From the NCBI RefSeq assembly GCF_963678635.1, contig NC_087067.1, forward strand, positions 14,707,018 to 14,771,017: a DNA stretch of 64,000 nt, in the 5' to 3' direction. The notes under the pieces are model-generated. The model did no database searches. It saw only the letters and a list, made by a program, of their open reading frames with translations, and had not been told where the DNA came from. The translations under genes and the position numbers were made by a program. The stretch's first letter is position 1, and the number at the start of each line of letters is the position of its first letter. The DNA is from Symsagittifera roscoffensis (Eukaryota > Xenacoelomorpha > Acoela > Convolutidae). Shown in pieces: positions 31,375 to 42,862 of the stretch.

Positions 31375-32940
31375 TACTGGCAGAGGAGAAGATGAGACAC
31401 CGCGACAGGGAGCTACAAACAGAAGTACAAGGAGGTGAAGAACTTGAGAAAATTGCGGTATCGAGGAAACCATTCAGGGAACTATCATGCAACTCAAATT
31501 TCAGAACAAATCTGGTGCCAGAAGATGATATAAAGATCGTGAAGAGTATAATATGCGTGAAGCTGAAGGATGACATCCACAACCCTGGGGAAATGAATGG
31601 ACAGATCATGACACTAAAGGAACATGTCAAAGCGAGATATAGGCTATCGGACCTGATAAGGGCCCAAAAGAATGACAAGATGACAAATAACCTCTCCACA
31701 TGGATCCCGACGGGGTCCAAGGAGAAGGGGGAACTCGAAGAAGACAGCTATAAGATCTTGAGCCAGTTCTACACAGAAAGAAAAGACTTACTCTATCACA
31801 CAGCCGATGGAGTGGTAGCGTGCAAGAGAAAAGATGAGGAGAAGATGCTACACAAGCACAACCTCATCATATTACCACAATTGTATCAGACGGAGGTGTT
31901 ATTCAGATCGCACGATCAGATGGGGCACCAGGGGACAGACAAAGTGCAACAGAGAATACTTCACAGGTTTGATTGGCCAGGATTAAGGAAAGCTTGCGAA
32001 AGATGGGTGAATGCATGACTGGCATGCCTGCAAGTAAAAGACCCAAGGAAAATGAAGTTCCCACTCAAGTCCGTTGAATGCTCGGAATTTAACGAGGTGG
32101 TGCAGATAGACCATCAAAAAATCTGCATGACAGAGTCGGGATATAACCAGATACTGGTTATAATAGATCACTTCACAAAGTTGGCAGAAGCGGTCCCGTG
32201 TCAAACAGCCTCAGCAGAGGAGACTTGTTACCACCTGATAACGCAATGGATATCACGATATGGTTGTCCAATGACTTTTCAGTCAGACAACGGCAAAGCC
32301 TTTGTGGATGACTAGACAAAAGAATTGATGAAGAGATCACACATTGCTCAAGCACACTCGACAACCTACCATCCTCAGACCAACGGGCTGGTAGAGAGAC
32401 AGAATAGAACGTTGTGACATGCTGAGGATATACTGCTCAAGATACATGACAGACTGGGATAAATATCTGCCGCAAGTCGTAGGGGCGTACAACAGTACGC
32501 AACACTCAACAACTGGCATCAGTCCTTTCATGATGTTGACGGGCAGGGAGAGAGCAATGCTCCTGACATTCTTTTACCCGGAATACGAAGGGAAGAGGAC
32601 GTCGCCTCAAGCTTACGTGAAAGAAGCTATCAGGAGACAGCAGGAACTAAACGAGCTCTGCAGGAGGAACACTGCGCAAGCACAAATGAGACAGCGCAAG
32701 GAATATGATGAAAAGATATTACAGGCGAAGCCATATGAAATGGGCCAGTACGTGTGGGTCTTCCAGAATGTCATACTGCTCAAAGGGACAAAGAAATTAC
32801 TTAAGAAATGGAGAGGACCCTTCATGATAACGGAAGTACACCAACAAGGACGGTTCTACCGCTTGAGTACGGGGCGAGCAGCACATTATGAGAATCTGAA
32901 GCCTCACGTCCCATCCCCAGAGGACTGGTGTATACCATAG
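31365..32940 (+). pseudogene. Ty3/gypsy integrase
   Basis: The HHCC zinc domain has HDQMGH near 31913, and its C-x2-C pair is broken by a TGA at 32016-32018. The catalytic core has D at 32109 (QIDHQK), D at 32286 (QSDNGK) and E at 32394 (VERQNR), with 35 residues between the last two, as in the D,D35E signature. An in-frame TAG lies at 32313-32315 and a frameshift near 32413. The C-terminal part carries the SH3-like segment with GQYVWV and KKWRGPFMITEV. A further TAG at 32938-32940 separates it from the tail. Non-functional, but all catalytic residues are still present. Confidence 0.93.
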
Positions 32941-32943
32941 GAC

Positions 32944-33300
32944 ATGGAGGGACTTGAGTACCTACTGGTGGAGCCTGCGTGTGAAGTGAACGAAAAAGGC
33001 ACCAGAGAGAAAAATGAAGGCAACGAGAACATGAGTCTGGATGACAATGAAAAGATAGAAGCGGACTCTGAGGCGGAATCCTTTGTGGAAGAAGACTGGA
33101 ACGATCCCGAGCAGGGAGAGGTGCCGAAGTGGACAGAACCAGACTTACCAATACCAGTGGGGACTAGGAGTGGCAATCGCAAACGGACAGGCATGAGGTA
33201 CAACAGGTACGGAGATGATTTCTTGATTGATAAGATACAGCCTGATGAACTAAGCGAGGAGCTACTAAGTGTGGGCGAACTGGCAGCCGACGATGAATAG
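32944..33300 (+). pseudogene. Pol C-terminal acidic tail
   Basis: This 118-codon frame is in register with integrase across one TAG. It is acidic and ends with a basic turn and GMRYNRYGDDFLIDKI, a pattern seen at the C-terminus of Ty3/gypsy pol proteins. It is best read as the end of the pol polyprotein. Confidence 0.65.
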
Positions 33301-34220
33301 CAAATGATCAATGATAATGAACACTACCCGCAGGAAGTCTACTCGACACCAGAACGAGAGACAGATTTGGAACAGAGCGATAGAGAGGAGGGAGAATACG
33401 AACTTGAGAATATTAGAATGGATGCGCGATGCCAAGAACGGAAGCGGCGAAGGACAAAGCATTCAACAAGTTGACGTATCAGCGGGAAAGCCCATGAAAA
33501 CGGAGGATCCCCTCTTCGTCTGGACAGCAACAGACAGGCCGCTCGAGATTCCAACAGATAATTTAGACCCAGCACCATCGACGTGGACGTCGATAAATAT
33601 TTTTGTCCGGGGAGGGGGGGGGGGGGGTAGAATTTACCTACACCGAAAATTTGTTGATAAAGAAACTCAGGGAAGTGAGAAAAACGAGCGAAGTGGAACT
33701 GGATGTGGAGGAGGCTGAGCCTACCATAGGACGGAATTTCAAAACGAAGTTTGAAATACCCAAAGAATACTCGGAGAACATCCTGATAACGGATAGCGGT
33801 TTCATTCTGTCGGACAGGACTAGCGCAATCTGTATCACGGCGGACATGAGTTTCAAGACTGGAGGCCGACTTCAAGAGAAAATACCAGAACGTGGAGTTT
33901 CTGTTCAGACAGAGATCGGGGCTGGGAGGAATGGCTGCGCTTCCACCATCATTAGCAAAGTCCCAGGCAAATACCTGTGCTTCTTAGTGACGAGGGTCAG
34001 TGAGAGGAACACGATCGATCCTGAACACGTGATGTTGGCACTAACGAGACTGCGAGATTTCATGATCGAAAGAAGAATAACGGAGGTCTCAATGCCGGTC
34101 TATGACCCGAACAGGGGCAAGCTTAGCCCAAGGGAACTATATGCTATCCTACACGTGGTTTTCGCAGAAACGGAGATAATGGTACATCTGCACAAAAAAT
34201 ACTACCTGAGTATCGCCTAA
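33301..34220 (+). pseudogene. TARG1-like macrodomain ORF downstream of pol
   Basis: The 205-codon frame at 33603-34220 has the order of a TARG1/ALC1-type macrodomain. SDRTSAICITADMSFKTGG corresponds to the N-terminal ligand loop. YLCFLVTRVSERN is a core strand, then comes a helix, then ITEVSMPVYDPNRGKLSP where active members have a MPRIGCGLD-type glycine loop. The last helix is LYAILHVVFAETEI. Macrodomains bind or hydrolyse ADP-ribose. Here the glycine-rich loop is replaced, so binding is doubtful. The upstream part (33311-33600) is acidic and is separated by a run of about 14 G at 33615-33628 that probably breaks the frame. Confidence 0.7.
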
Positions 34221-34690
34221 GTCGGGTACATGGGGGTCTTGAGCTGGGCATGAAGGGATCTCAAGTTAGGTATTGGGGCACGGAACAGGTAAAAGGATAT
34301 TAAAAGTGATTGGCATGACAATTAAATTTTAAATGATTGATGGTGCTAAAACATAAAATGAATCTGCATGCTCTTAGAAAACTTCCAATTGATTTATTTT
34401 TATTAGAACGAAAAGGATAAGGTTTTAACTATAATGGCAGGGGGGTTTAGCTTAGGAACATAGCATTTTAGTCTAAAGATCAAGCTTTATTTTCAGATTG
34501 AGTTGGTAAAGTCAAGTTGACTACCCAACTATACTCAACTGAAAGAGAAAAGAAGGTCTTGAACAAACCCACAGTCAAGCAACATTTGAAAAAGTTATAT
34601 CTCAAGTACTCAAGTTTGTACGGTAATTCTCAATTTGGTACGGTAATACTCAAGTTGGTACGTGCGCAAGATCATCCAGAGGTTATAAAA
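34221..34690. other. Non-coding spacer between macrodomain ORF and the SGNH ORF block
   Basis: More AT-rich than its surroundings. It holds two near-identical 22-bp units (tacggtaattctcaatttgg type) at about 34618-34661. No gene seen. It may be an internal untranslated region. A terminal LTR fragment is possible but no matching copy exists in the window. Confidence 0.5.
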
Positions 34691-36601
34691 ATGGCAGATC
34701 GATTTTGGAAGTCCATGCCTGCGGCTCTGAAGAGGCCCACGCTTGATGACTTATACAGACGCTTGAGGGACCTGGATTACACCCAAGTGGATGAGAGAAT
34801 GGCAGTGATGCTGAACGCCATACTCCAGTTGGAAGAGCAGGGTGAATGCAGGAAGTCTGCAACAGAAGCGGTTTTAATGGTCGGCTACACCACTGATGGC
34901 ATATCCAACCAAGAGCAAACCAGATTGCTGTCCTGGAATGTGGATGGAGGGGTGAGGGGATTCGACTAGGCGAGGAATCCTGGCCTGAGCAATAACACCG
35001 AGTATGGCGCAGTGGAGTTCCCACTACCAACCAGACCATCAGCAAGGTCAGCGGGCCAACACACGAGTAAGACACCCTCTATGACGCGAGCGCAGCAAAC
35101 GAAAGAGGCGTATCCTGACCTCAGTAGTCTGAAAAGAGAACTTGAGAGGACACAGAGGGAGAGGAATCAAGCGAATCTGGAGAGAGATCAGGCGGTCATT
35201 GAAAAGGACCAAGCGCGGCGGGAACTCGATATGCTGAAGGCCGAGCACCAGCAAGAACAAAGGGTGCGAGAGAATGCGGCGAATTGTGAACAGCTAAAGT
35301 CGGAACTTGAGAGAATCCAGCGGCGACAACGGGAGCTCGACATGCAAAAGGGAGCCAGGCCCAAGGAGCGAACGGCCGCCGGTTCGAGATCAGTGTCACG
35401 TATGGAAGTGGATGAGGCTCCCAGATCGAAGGGACGGTTTAGCCTAGACCGCGCGGCCCAAGAACACATGAACGAGGGGTTGGAGGTATGGATACCGACT
35501 GAGTCAACGTCCTCCCTGCGTGGTTTAGAGACACAACCGATACGCCCATTGATGGACGTCGCACTGCCGGGGTATACTCCGAGTTCAACCTCGAGCGGCA
35601 GTCAGGTGAGCGAGAGCTCGTCGCGTCTGAAAGAATTGAATGAGAGACTACAGCTAAGAAATCGTGAGAGTCCAGCCAGAGTGGAGCTACCCCTGATGTG
35701 GAGGGAGCAACCGGTCAGGAGTGTGGTAACCTCAAGGTACAAGAAGAACACGGAGGGCAGATACCACAAGCAAAATCGCATGGATTGGAGCACAGCACGA
35801 AGAGTCAGGACGGATTGCTTCCATGACGCGGCTTGGGTGGAATACTATACGCAGCCACGTATGCCGGAGGGTACGGTTCACCTAATCATAGGGGACAGCC
35901 TGCTGCGGGTGCTGACCCGGATTTAGTCGCATTGGCAGACTGGGATCTTGAGTTTCGCTTGAGCTGCAACGCCACAAATATTAGCATCCCTCGAGATGCT
36001 AGGGATGGCAAGAGTATACACGGTAACTCTAATGATCGGGACTAAGGACGTGTCCAGGGAGGAGTCAAGGAAAGTCATGAGGCTACATGACAAGATGAGC
36101 TGCATCCTTGAGGAGTTACGGATTCAAATGGATCCTGCCATACTCACAGTTTGTACCATCCCTTACAATATGAAGGCTGACCAACAAGCGATGGAGATGA
36201 ATACGAAAGTACGGAACCTAAACGAAGTAGTCAGGCAAATACATCAGAGGAGTGTCCTTCCCATTGGATTGCTGGATGTAGCCGAGCATATGGAGCGAGC
36301 CGCCTTCCCCGACGATGCATCCTCAGATGTAATCCATTTTGACAGGCCTAGGGGGGTGGAATGGTTGAATGACGTTTTCCAAAGGCACATAAGTGCGTTG
36401 GAGGCAGACTTGCTGGAGACGGCCCAATTCCAATTCGGACCACCTCCAAATCCCCCTTTCCTCGCCTCAAGAAACCTATCCAGTCGCCTGGGGCGAGGGT
36501 CGATTCTAGAGACAACTCGAGAAGTAGCCGGACTAGATTACCGGTTGCCGCACCGATGGAGGCCGAGGAAGCAACGTCACCAACACCCCAGAGTTCGGTA
36601 G
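34691..36601 (+). pseudogene. Coiled-coil plus SGNH/GDSL hydrolase ORF
   Basis: A single frame runs from 34691 to 36601, interrupted by TAG (34967), TAG (35924) and TGA (35960). The N-terminal 90 residues are helical. Then comes a charged coiled coil (35090-35370, with LERTQRERNQANLERDQ) and a Ser-rich linker. An SGNH hydrolase fold follows, with block I IIGDSLL at 35885 and a GTKD motif at 36038 in place of GxND. The block V SDVIHFD at 36323 supplies the His. A Pro/Arg-rich tail continues in another frame. SGNH esterases are known in CR1-type LINE ORF1, but I know of no standard Ty3/gypsy element with one after integrase. Coding-strand purine richness matches the upstream pol. Confidence 0.72.
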
Positions 36602-37916
36602 TGTCCTCGGTGGTAGTGGTAGAGAGCAAGAGGGTGGAGAGACCGGCGGAGACAAGCCGGTCGAGATATCTGGAGAAGGTAAAAGAGCTGGACTTGGAGG
36701 ACCTGGAGTGCAGACAAGAGTTGGCGGAAGCTCTGGGCCTCGAGCGCGTGTCACACGAGGACTTAAGTAGACACCAGTGCGTGGACTGGTTGAAGGCTCA
36801 CGAAACGCATTTCTCAAGAGCGAGAATGATGGAGACGGCGGATCTGACTATGATTCCCATGAGATCAGTCATGGGACCTGTCAACTACAGACCTCTCAAG
36901 TTGCTGGGGAGTCCGGGACTCATAGGGAGCCCCCTAAGCACCGAACGAGCATTGCCGGAATCAGGTTGGCAACTCCAGCGCATTTGAGGGTGGTGGAAAA
37001 ACTACTAGACTCACGAGAAATGGAACTGCCAGATGCCGCTTATAAGGGTACGAGATTGGAGGACGACCCTAGATATGGGAAACCCTGCGGGAACGCCCAA
37101 TTGGCCAATACTTTAGCAGTTTACGACAGAGAAGATCCAGCTGCCGCGAGGGTGATCATCGTGGTGGGATCGGATTTCGGGGGAACGTCTCCCAAGTTGT
37201 TCTGGCCGGATACTTTTATATACTCGCTGCCAGGGGCTGAGTTGAACCAAATGTTAACCCTGGTGGTCGCGATAAAATCGGAGATGCCTTGCGAGCCCGA
37301 ACTACTACTGTTTGCAGGATTGAATGACCACCTGCATGCGACCGGGTTTCTTGAGCAACTGAAGAGCGATGAGCCTGCGCCAAAGAAAATCTGAGAAGCT
37401 ATCCAGACGTTGTTTGCAGCGATGAATGAGGTGCAGGAGAACGTCGCCTCACGATTTGGATCTAAGACAAGAGTGGTATTCACGACGTCCCCCGGGTACG
37501 CGAGCATGCCTCCCGCTCTGCAGTTTGTGTATGCGGTTCTGATCTTAATAGCCGAGGGGAATGCATGGCGGATCCTGATGGCAGCTCCCAATCGAGAGTT
37601 GGAACCGACGAACTTGAGGCTTCGCAAGTCAGAACTCAAGTTCAGTCCGGCTATAGGGGATGACCACTCAATAATAAGTCACCTGACGGCCAGCTTGTGG
37701 TTCCGAAGTATGGATTTGACAATCACGAGCTCCACCAGTAAGTCAAGGGGACCAAGTAATGAGAGAAAAAATGTGGCTGCAACTGAGAAGCAATTGGAGT
37801 CAATGGTGTACCGACTGACGCAAGAAAGAGGCAGGTGGCCGTTCCTAACACCAAGGCTAGAAAACACCACAGAGAAGACAAAGGAGAATGCCCCACCTCT
37901 TGTGAAGCAGATCTGA
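36556..37916 (+). pseudogene. Linker and second SGNH-like region
   Basis: 36556-36987 is a charged linker with a helical segment (YLEKVKELDLEDLECRQEL). A frameshift near 36810 leads into 36777-37394, then an in-frame TGA (37392) and 37410-37916. The middle part has VVGSDFGG, a glycine turn (SLPGAELNQML) and FAGLNDHLH, which resemble SGNH blocks I-III. A GDDHS motif further on could be block V. The serine of block I is displaced (GSD rather than GDS), so this may be an inactive paralogue of the upstream SGNH domain. Confidence 0.5.
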
Positions 37917-39574
37917 AGCTTTCTTGAGGAGCAGTTGGAAGTGGCCGAGAGCAGGGAGATGACGGTGACCAGGTTCGTCACGGCTGCAATCGGGGGTCAC
38001 AATCGGGGATTCTGGAGGGAGCACGCGAAGGGCGAGCTGAGGACAAGAAAATATCACGAGATTCTCAAGTTCTTGAGTCCTTGTTGGGAGAAGGAATTCA
38101 TGGCTGGAGTGTTTGGTGCAAAGGAGACCATTTTAGAGCCTTTGTACAAGAAATAATGAGCATGCCCATCAGCCTGTTGTTGGCCCTGTACCTAGTTTAC
38201 CCGAGGTACCTATTCAACATGGGTCCAGCGTATATGTTCAGTCGGGGTGTGAAAACACTACGGATTGATGAATATCTGGCACTGGTGCTCCTGACCCATG
38301 GTGAGCTGGTGTCATTTCATCGGCTGACGAAATATGGGGAGCCCCTGTCGATGGGGAAAACCCACTCGAGCATAGACACTTACTCATATAAATGTGCCGC
38401 GGGACTGAAGACGCTGCTGGTGGAGTATCTCCTGATGCAGAATCGACATATGACTGGGGAGGAGAAGAATCCGAAAACGAAAGATGAATGGAGACAAGTG
38501 AATGGTGGCATGCCTCTGTTGACAAACCTGTGCCTGGCGATGATATCAGACCCAATGGGGATAATCCGGGGGCTAGAGGAGGTCGTAACCTGCATTTACG
38601 GACCAGCTGTAACATACGCATTTCCAGATCCTCTAGTGACGGCTTACCGCAACTCCGTGGCACACTTGAGCCTGATAAGTGTGTTGGATGGGACGGCACT
38701 CAACTGGTGTCAGCAAGAGGTGCTGAGGGCGAAAATGAGTAACACGGTACTCTTTGGAAAAGTGAAAGATCCCGAGTTGATGGTATACAATTTCCGGGGG
38801 CAACTGCAGTGCAGGATGGGGGGAAAACGTGAAGACGCCATCGAAACTTATCCCAAGTTTTGGAACTTGAATCCCCTGACGGCGAGAGGACAAGAGATCT
38901 TGAGAATTCCCGCATGGTAGAGAAGCTTCGAGTTGGTGAAAAGGGAACTAGAGGCGATACTAGAGAAGGAAATCTTGCCAGCAACCATTCCCGAGTTCCC
39001 AACGGTCAGGAGAATGACCCTGGGAATGAACAGTTCCCTGGTGGTCCCATCCCTGTTCGCGAGAGCAGCGGCGGAGAGGCAGCAAAGGGAATTCACCGAT
39101 GGCTGGGATCCCCTATTCATCGGCTATACCGCAGCGGTCTATTTCCACACCTGTGATATAAAAATAAACTCTTGGACGACTCAAGCGAAGAAGATGAGAG
39201 GCTCAATGCCTCCAAAATTCGAGGTGCAAGAGATCTTGAGAACGCTTGTTCGGGCGGGTTTGGAGAACAAGTTACCGGTGTGGGACGATTGCAGGATGAT
39301 TGTAGAAGAAGGACACATTGCGCTAAAAGACGAAATGAAGTTTGCCACAAGAAAATACCGGGCGCCTTACGGATTAGAACAGGTGGAGATGAGACAGAAA
39401 GGGGAGGAGCTGGATGCGGCAGGCCCGTTGTATGTGGCTCTGACGGAATACAAGAAATCGGATCCAACGACACCATCACCCCTGTCAGTGGGCCCCCCTG
39501 GAGACAAAAGAAGCGGGAGAAAACAGGAGAAAAACCTGAGAGAGACGGCTCCCATGGTCCTGGCACGGTGGAAG
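37917..39574 (+). pseudogene. Unassigned helical region of the giant ORF block
   Basis: 37935-38156 continues in frame after a TGA at 37914, shifts near 38130 into 38081-38920, and continues after a TAG (38918) as 38933-39574. It is predominantly helical with hydrophobic stretches (ISLLLALYLVYPRYLF) that look like buried helices, not clear membrane spans. I recognise no family. Conserved-looking features are YSYKCAAGLKTLLVEY and ALNWCQQEVL. A structural (capsid or nucleoprotein-like) role is only a guess. Confidence 0.45.
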
Positions 39575-41791
39575 ACAGCAGCCTACAAGAGTAGCTCCGA
39601 ACCAAGGAAATTGCTCGAGTTAGAAAGAGAGACTGAGGTTTCCACGAGTTTGGCAACAGAAGAAGACTTCAGACCCCAGAGGACGAATACGAAGAGGGGT
39701 TCGACGAGCGGACAGACATGGGAAGTGGACGACGGCAAGGAATGGATCTCAAATGAACATCAGGCTACCGGGAAACAGGTAACTAGTGATCTTCTTGAGA
39801 AGAGCAAAACGAGGAACACCTCCCGGCCGTGGTGGGTGGCTCCGGAGACATTGAAGGAGCTGGAAGACTGCCTAAAGAAACCCGATCGTGGAGTGTCTCG
39901 CAAGCGACGCAATTGGGCTACCCAGCAGAAGTCCGAGATCAACAAGTTAGAATTGGGGAGCCAACTGAAACGAACTCGGCAGAACTTATTACGGGATCAT
40001 TTTGAAGAAGCGATGAGGACAGCAGCCTACAAGAGTAGCTCCGAACCAAGCAAATTGCTCGAGGTGGAAAAAGAGATAGAGGTTTCCACAAATTTGGCAA
40101 CAGAAGAAGACTTCAGGCCCCAGAGGACGAAGATGAGACGAGGTTCGACGAGCGGGCAGACATGGGAAGTAGACGTTGGCAAAGAATGGGTCTCAAATGA
40201 ACATCAAGCCACTGGGAAGCAAGTAACTAGTGATCCCCTAGAGAAGAATAAAACGAGGAACACCTCCCGGCCGTGGGGGTGGCCCTGGAAACATTGAAGG
40301 AACTGGAAGACTGCCTAAAGAAACCCGATCTTGGAGTGTCTCGCAAGCGACGCAATTGGGCTACCCAGCAGAAGTCCGAGATCAACAAGTTAGAATTGGG
40401 GAGCCAACTGAAACGAACTCGGCAGAACTTATTACGGGATCATTTTGAAGAAGCGATGAGGACAGCAGCCTACAAGAGTAGCTCCGAACCAAGCAAATTG
40501 CTCGAGGTGGAAAAAGAGATAGAGGTTTCCACAAATTTGGCAACAGAAGAAGACTTCAGGCCCCAGAGGACGAAGATGAGACGAGGTTCGACGAGCGGGC
40601 AGACATGGGAAGTAGACGTTGGCAAAGAATGGGTCTCAAATGAACATCAAGCCACTGGGAAGCAAGTAACTAGTGATCCCCTAGAGAAGAATAAAACGAG
40701 GAACACCTCCCGGCCGTGGGGGTGGCCCTGGAAACATTGAAGGAACTGGAAGACTGCCTAAAGAAACCCGATCTTGGAGTGTCTCGCAAGCGACGCAATT
40801 GGGCTACCCAGCAGAAGTCCGAGATCAACAAGTTAGAATTGGGGAGCCAACTGAAACGAACTCGGCAGAACTTATTACGGGATCATTTTGAAGAAGCGAT
40901 GAGGACAGCAGCCTACAAGAGTAGCTCCGAACCAAGCAAATTGCTCGAGGTGGAAAAAGAGATAGAGGTTTCCACAAATTTGGCAACAGAAGAAGACTTC
41001 AGGCCCCAGAGGACGAAGATGAGACGAGGTTCGACGAGCGGGCAGACATGGGAAGTAGACGTTGGCAAAGAATGGATCTCAAATGAACATCAGGCTACCG
41101 GGAAACAGGTAACTAGTGATCTTCTTGAGAAGAGCAAAACGAGGAACACCTCCCGGCCGTGGTGGGTGGCTCCGGAGACATTGAAGGAGCTGGAAGACTG
41201 CCTAAAGAAACCCGATCGTGGAGTGTCTCGCAAGCGACGCAATTGGGCTACCCAGCAGAAGTCCGAGATCAACAAGTTAGAATTGGGGAGCCAACTGAAA
41301 AGAACTCGGCAGAACTTATTACGGGATCATTTTGAAGAAGCGATGAGGACAGCAGCCTACAAGAGTAGCTCCGAACCAAGCAAATTGCTCGAGGTGGAAA
41401 AAGAGATAGAGGTTTCCACAAATTTGGCAACAGAAGAAGACTTCAGGCCCCAGAGGACGAAGATGAGACGAGGTTCGACGAGCGGGCAGACATGGGAAGT
41501 AGACGTTGGCAAAGAATGGGTCTCAAATGAACACCAAGCCACTGGGAAGCAAGTAACTAGTGATCCCCTTGAGAAGAATAAAACGAGGAACACCTCCCGG
41601 CCGTGGGGGTGGCCCTGGAAACATTGAAGGAACTGGAAGACTGCCTAAAGAAACCCGATCGTGGAGTGTCTCGCACGCGACGCAACTGGGCTACCCAGCA
41701 GAAGGCTGAGATTAACTAATTAGAATTGGGGAGCCAACTGAAGAGAACTTGGCAGAACTTGTTAAGGGATCATTTTGAAAAAGCGACGAGG
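39575..41791 (+). repeat. Five tandem coding repeats of 443/444 bp
   Basis: Units start at 39575, 40019, 40462, 40905 and 41349, with lengths of 444, 443, 443, 444 and 443. The single-base difference lies at the gtggtgggtggctccgg / gtgggggtggccctgg site. The 444-bp units keep the frame and the 443-bp units shift it, so the open frames end shortly after each 443-type site (40297, 40740, 41627). Units 2 and 3 look identical. Unit 4 has a first half like units 2/3/5 and a second half like unit 1, a mark of unequal exchange. The encoded repeat is charged and helical (KLELGSQLKRTRQNLLRDHF). Confidence 0.95.
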
Positions 41792-42862
41792 ACATCCTCA
41801 TCGGCATCGCCGTTGATGGCGAATCCCTTCGTTAGAACAGCGGGACAATTGATGTTCGTGTGGAGCCTGGTGGGAATAGAATTAGAGACGCTGACCTCGC
41901 ATGACAAGTTGAAATTGGGTGGAAAAAGTCTAGAAAAATATCAGACATTGATGCAATACATTGCTAGGGATAACTCAGGCTTGAGCCTGGCAAGGAGGAA
42001 AGACACTACTTGTTTCTTGAGGTGTATAATGTCGGTGATGACTGACAGCACCATCCTAGCATGTCAACAAAGAGCAATCGGGAGTAAGACGGTGGAAAGG
42101 AGAATCTCAGCAGTCATCTTGAATGTACACCAGAGTACTGGGATAGAAAAGGAGGATGGTTCCAGGCAGTCTCTAGAGAGCCACAGAAAGTTAGACGAGA
42201 TACGGAGATTCTACAACAAGAACTTTGAAGAGGGACAGGATGTACACAGTAACTTGGCCTCGTCAGGAGAGTACTTGAAACCCAATAAGAAGGGAGAATA
42301 TCAGTACGTGTCTGGAGTGATGGGGATGGCGTACAACCCTTTTCTGGACTCGGAAGCCGGAGGCGCTCAGAGGAATTACGAGGTAGCGGAGCTACTAAAG
42401 TTTTGGGCAGAGAAGATAGTGGAAATAGACACAGTAGAGAGAGAGAGACCGAGCTTGGGTTTGATTCTCGAGAAAACACCAGAGGTGATAAGTGTGCCGC
42501 GCTCAAGTAAAAGAGTCGAGCTGAAGATGGGTAACGGGAATGGCATGTTGGTCACGAATGTGGGAGTGATAAGGAATTTGCTGAGGCCCTCCTGGTGTCC
42601 ACATCCCTATGCCAGCCTGATCGAGGAAGTCACGGAGCGAGTGAGGTTAGCACCGGCGGAGGACGAAGATCTGGCAACATTGAGTGTAGTGCACAAGCTG
42701 ATCTTGCCTCAGGTGAAAGAGTCAAGCGAAGCAACGAGTAAACTAGGGTCGGTGAAGAAAATGGAGCCGGTAGTTGTCTTGACTCGACGTGTGAAAATGG
42801 CGAGCACACCTGTGATGGACGGTCATGCGTTAGGATACAGTCCTTCCAAAAAGAAGATCTAG
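41726..42862 (+). pseudogene. Unassigned ORF after the tandem repeats
   Basis: This 378-codon frame begins in the last repeat and reads into unique sequence (NPFVRTAGQLMFVWSLVGIE, then YIARDNSGLSLARRKDTTCF). It continues to 42860, where the coding register appears to shift by one base. The composition is helical and basic-acidic mixed. No domain recognised. It looks like part of one long protein spanning the repeat block. Confidence 0.5.

Noticed and set aside
39575-41791. CRISPR array
   Set aside because: The units are long, contiguous and coding, with no spacers. The genome is eukaryotic.
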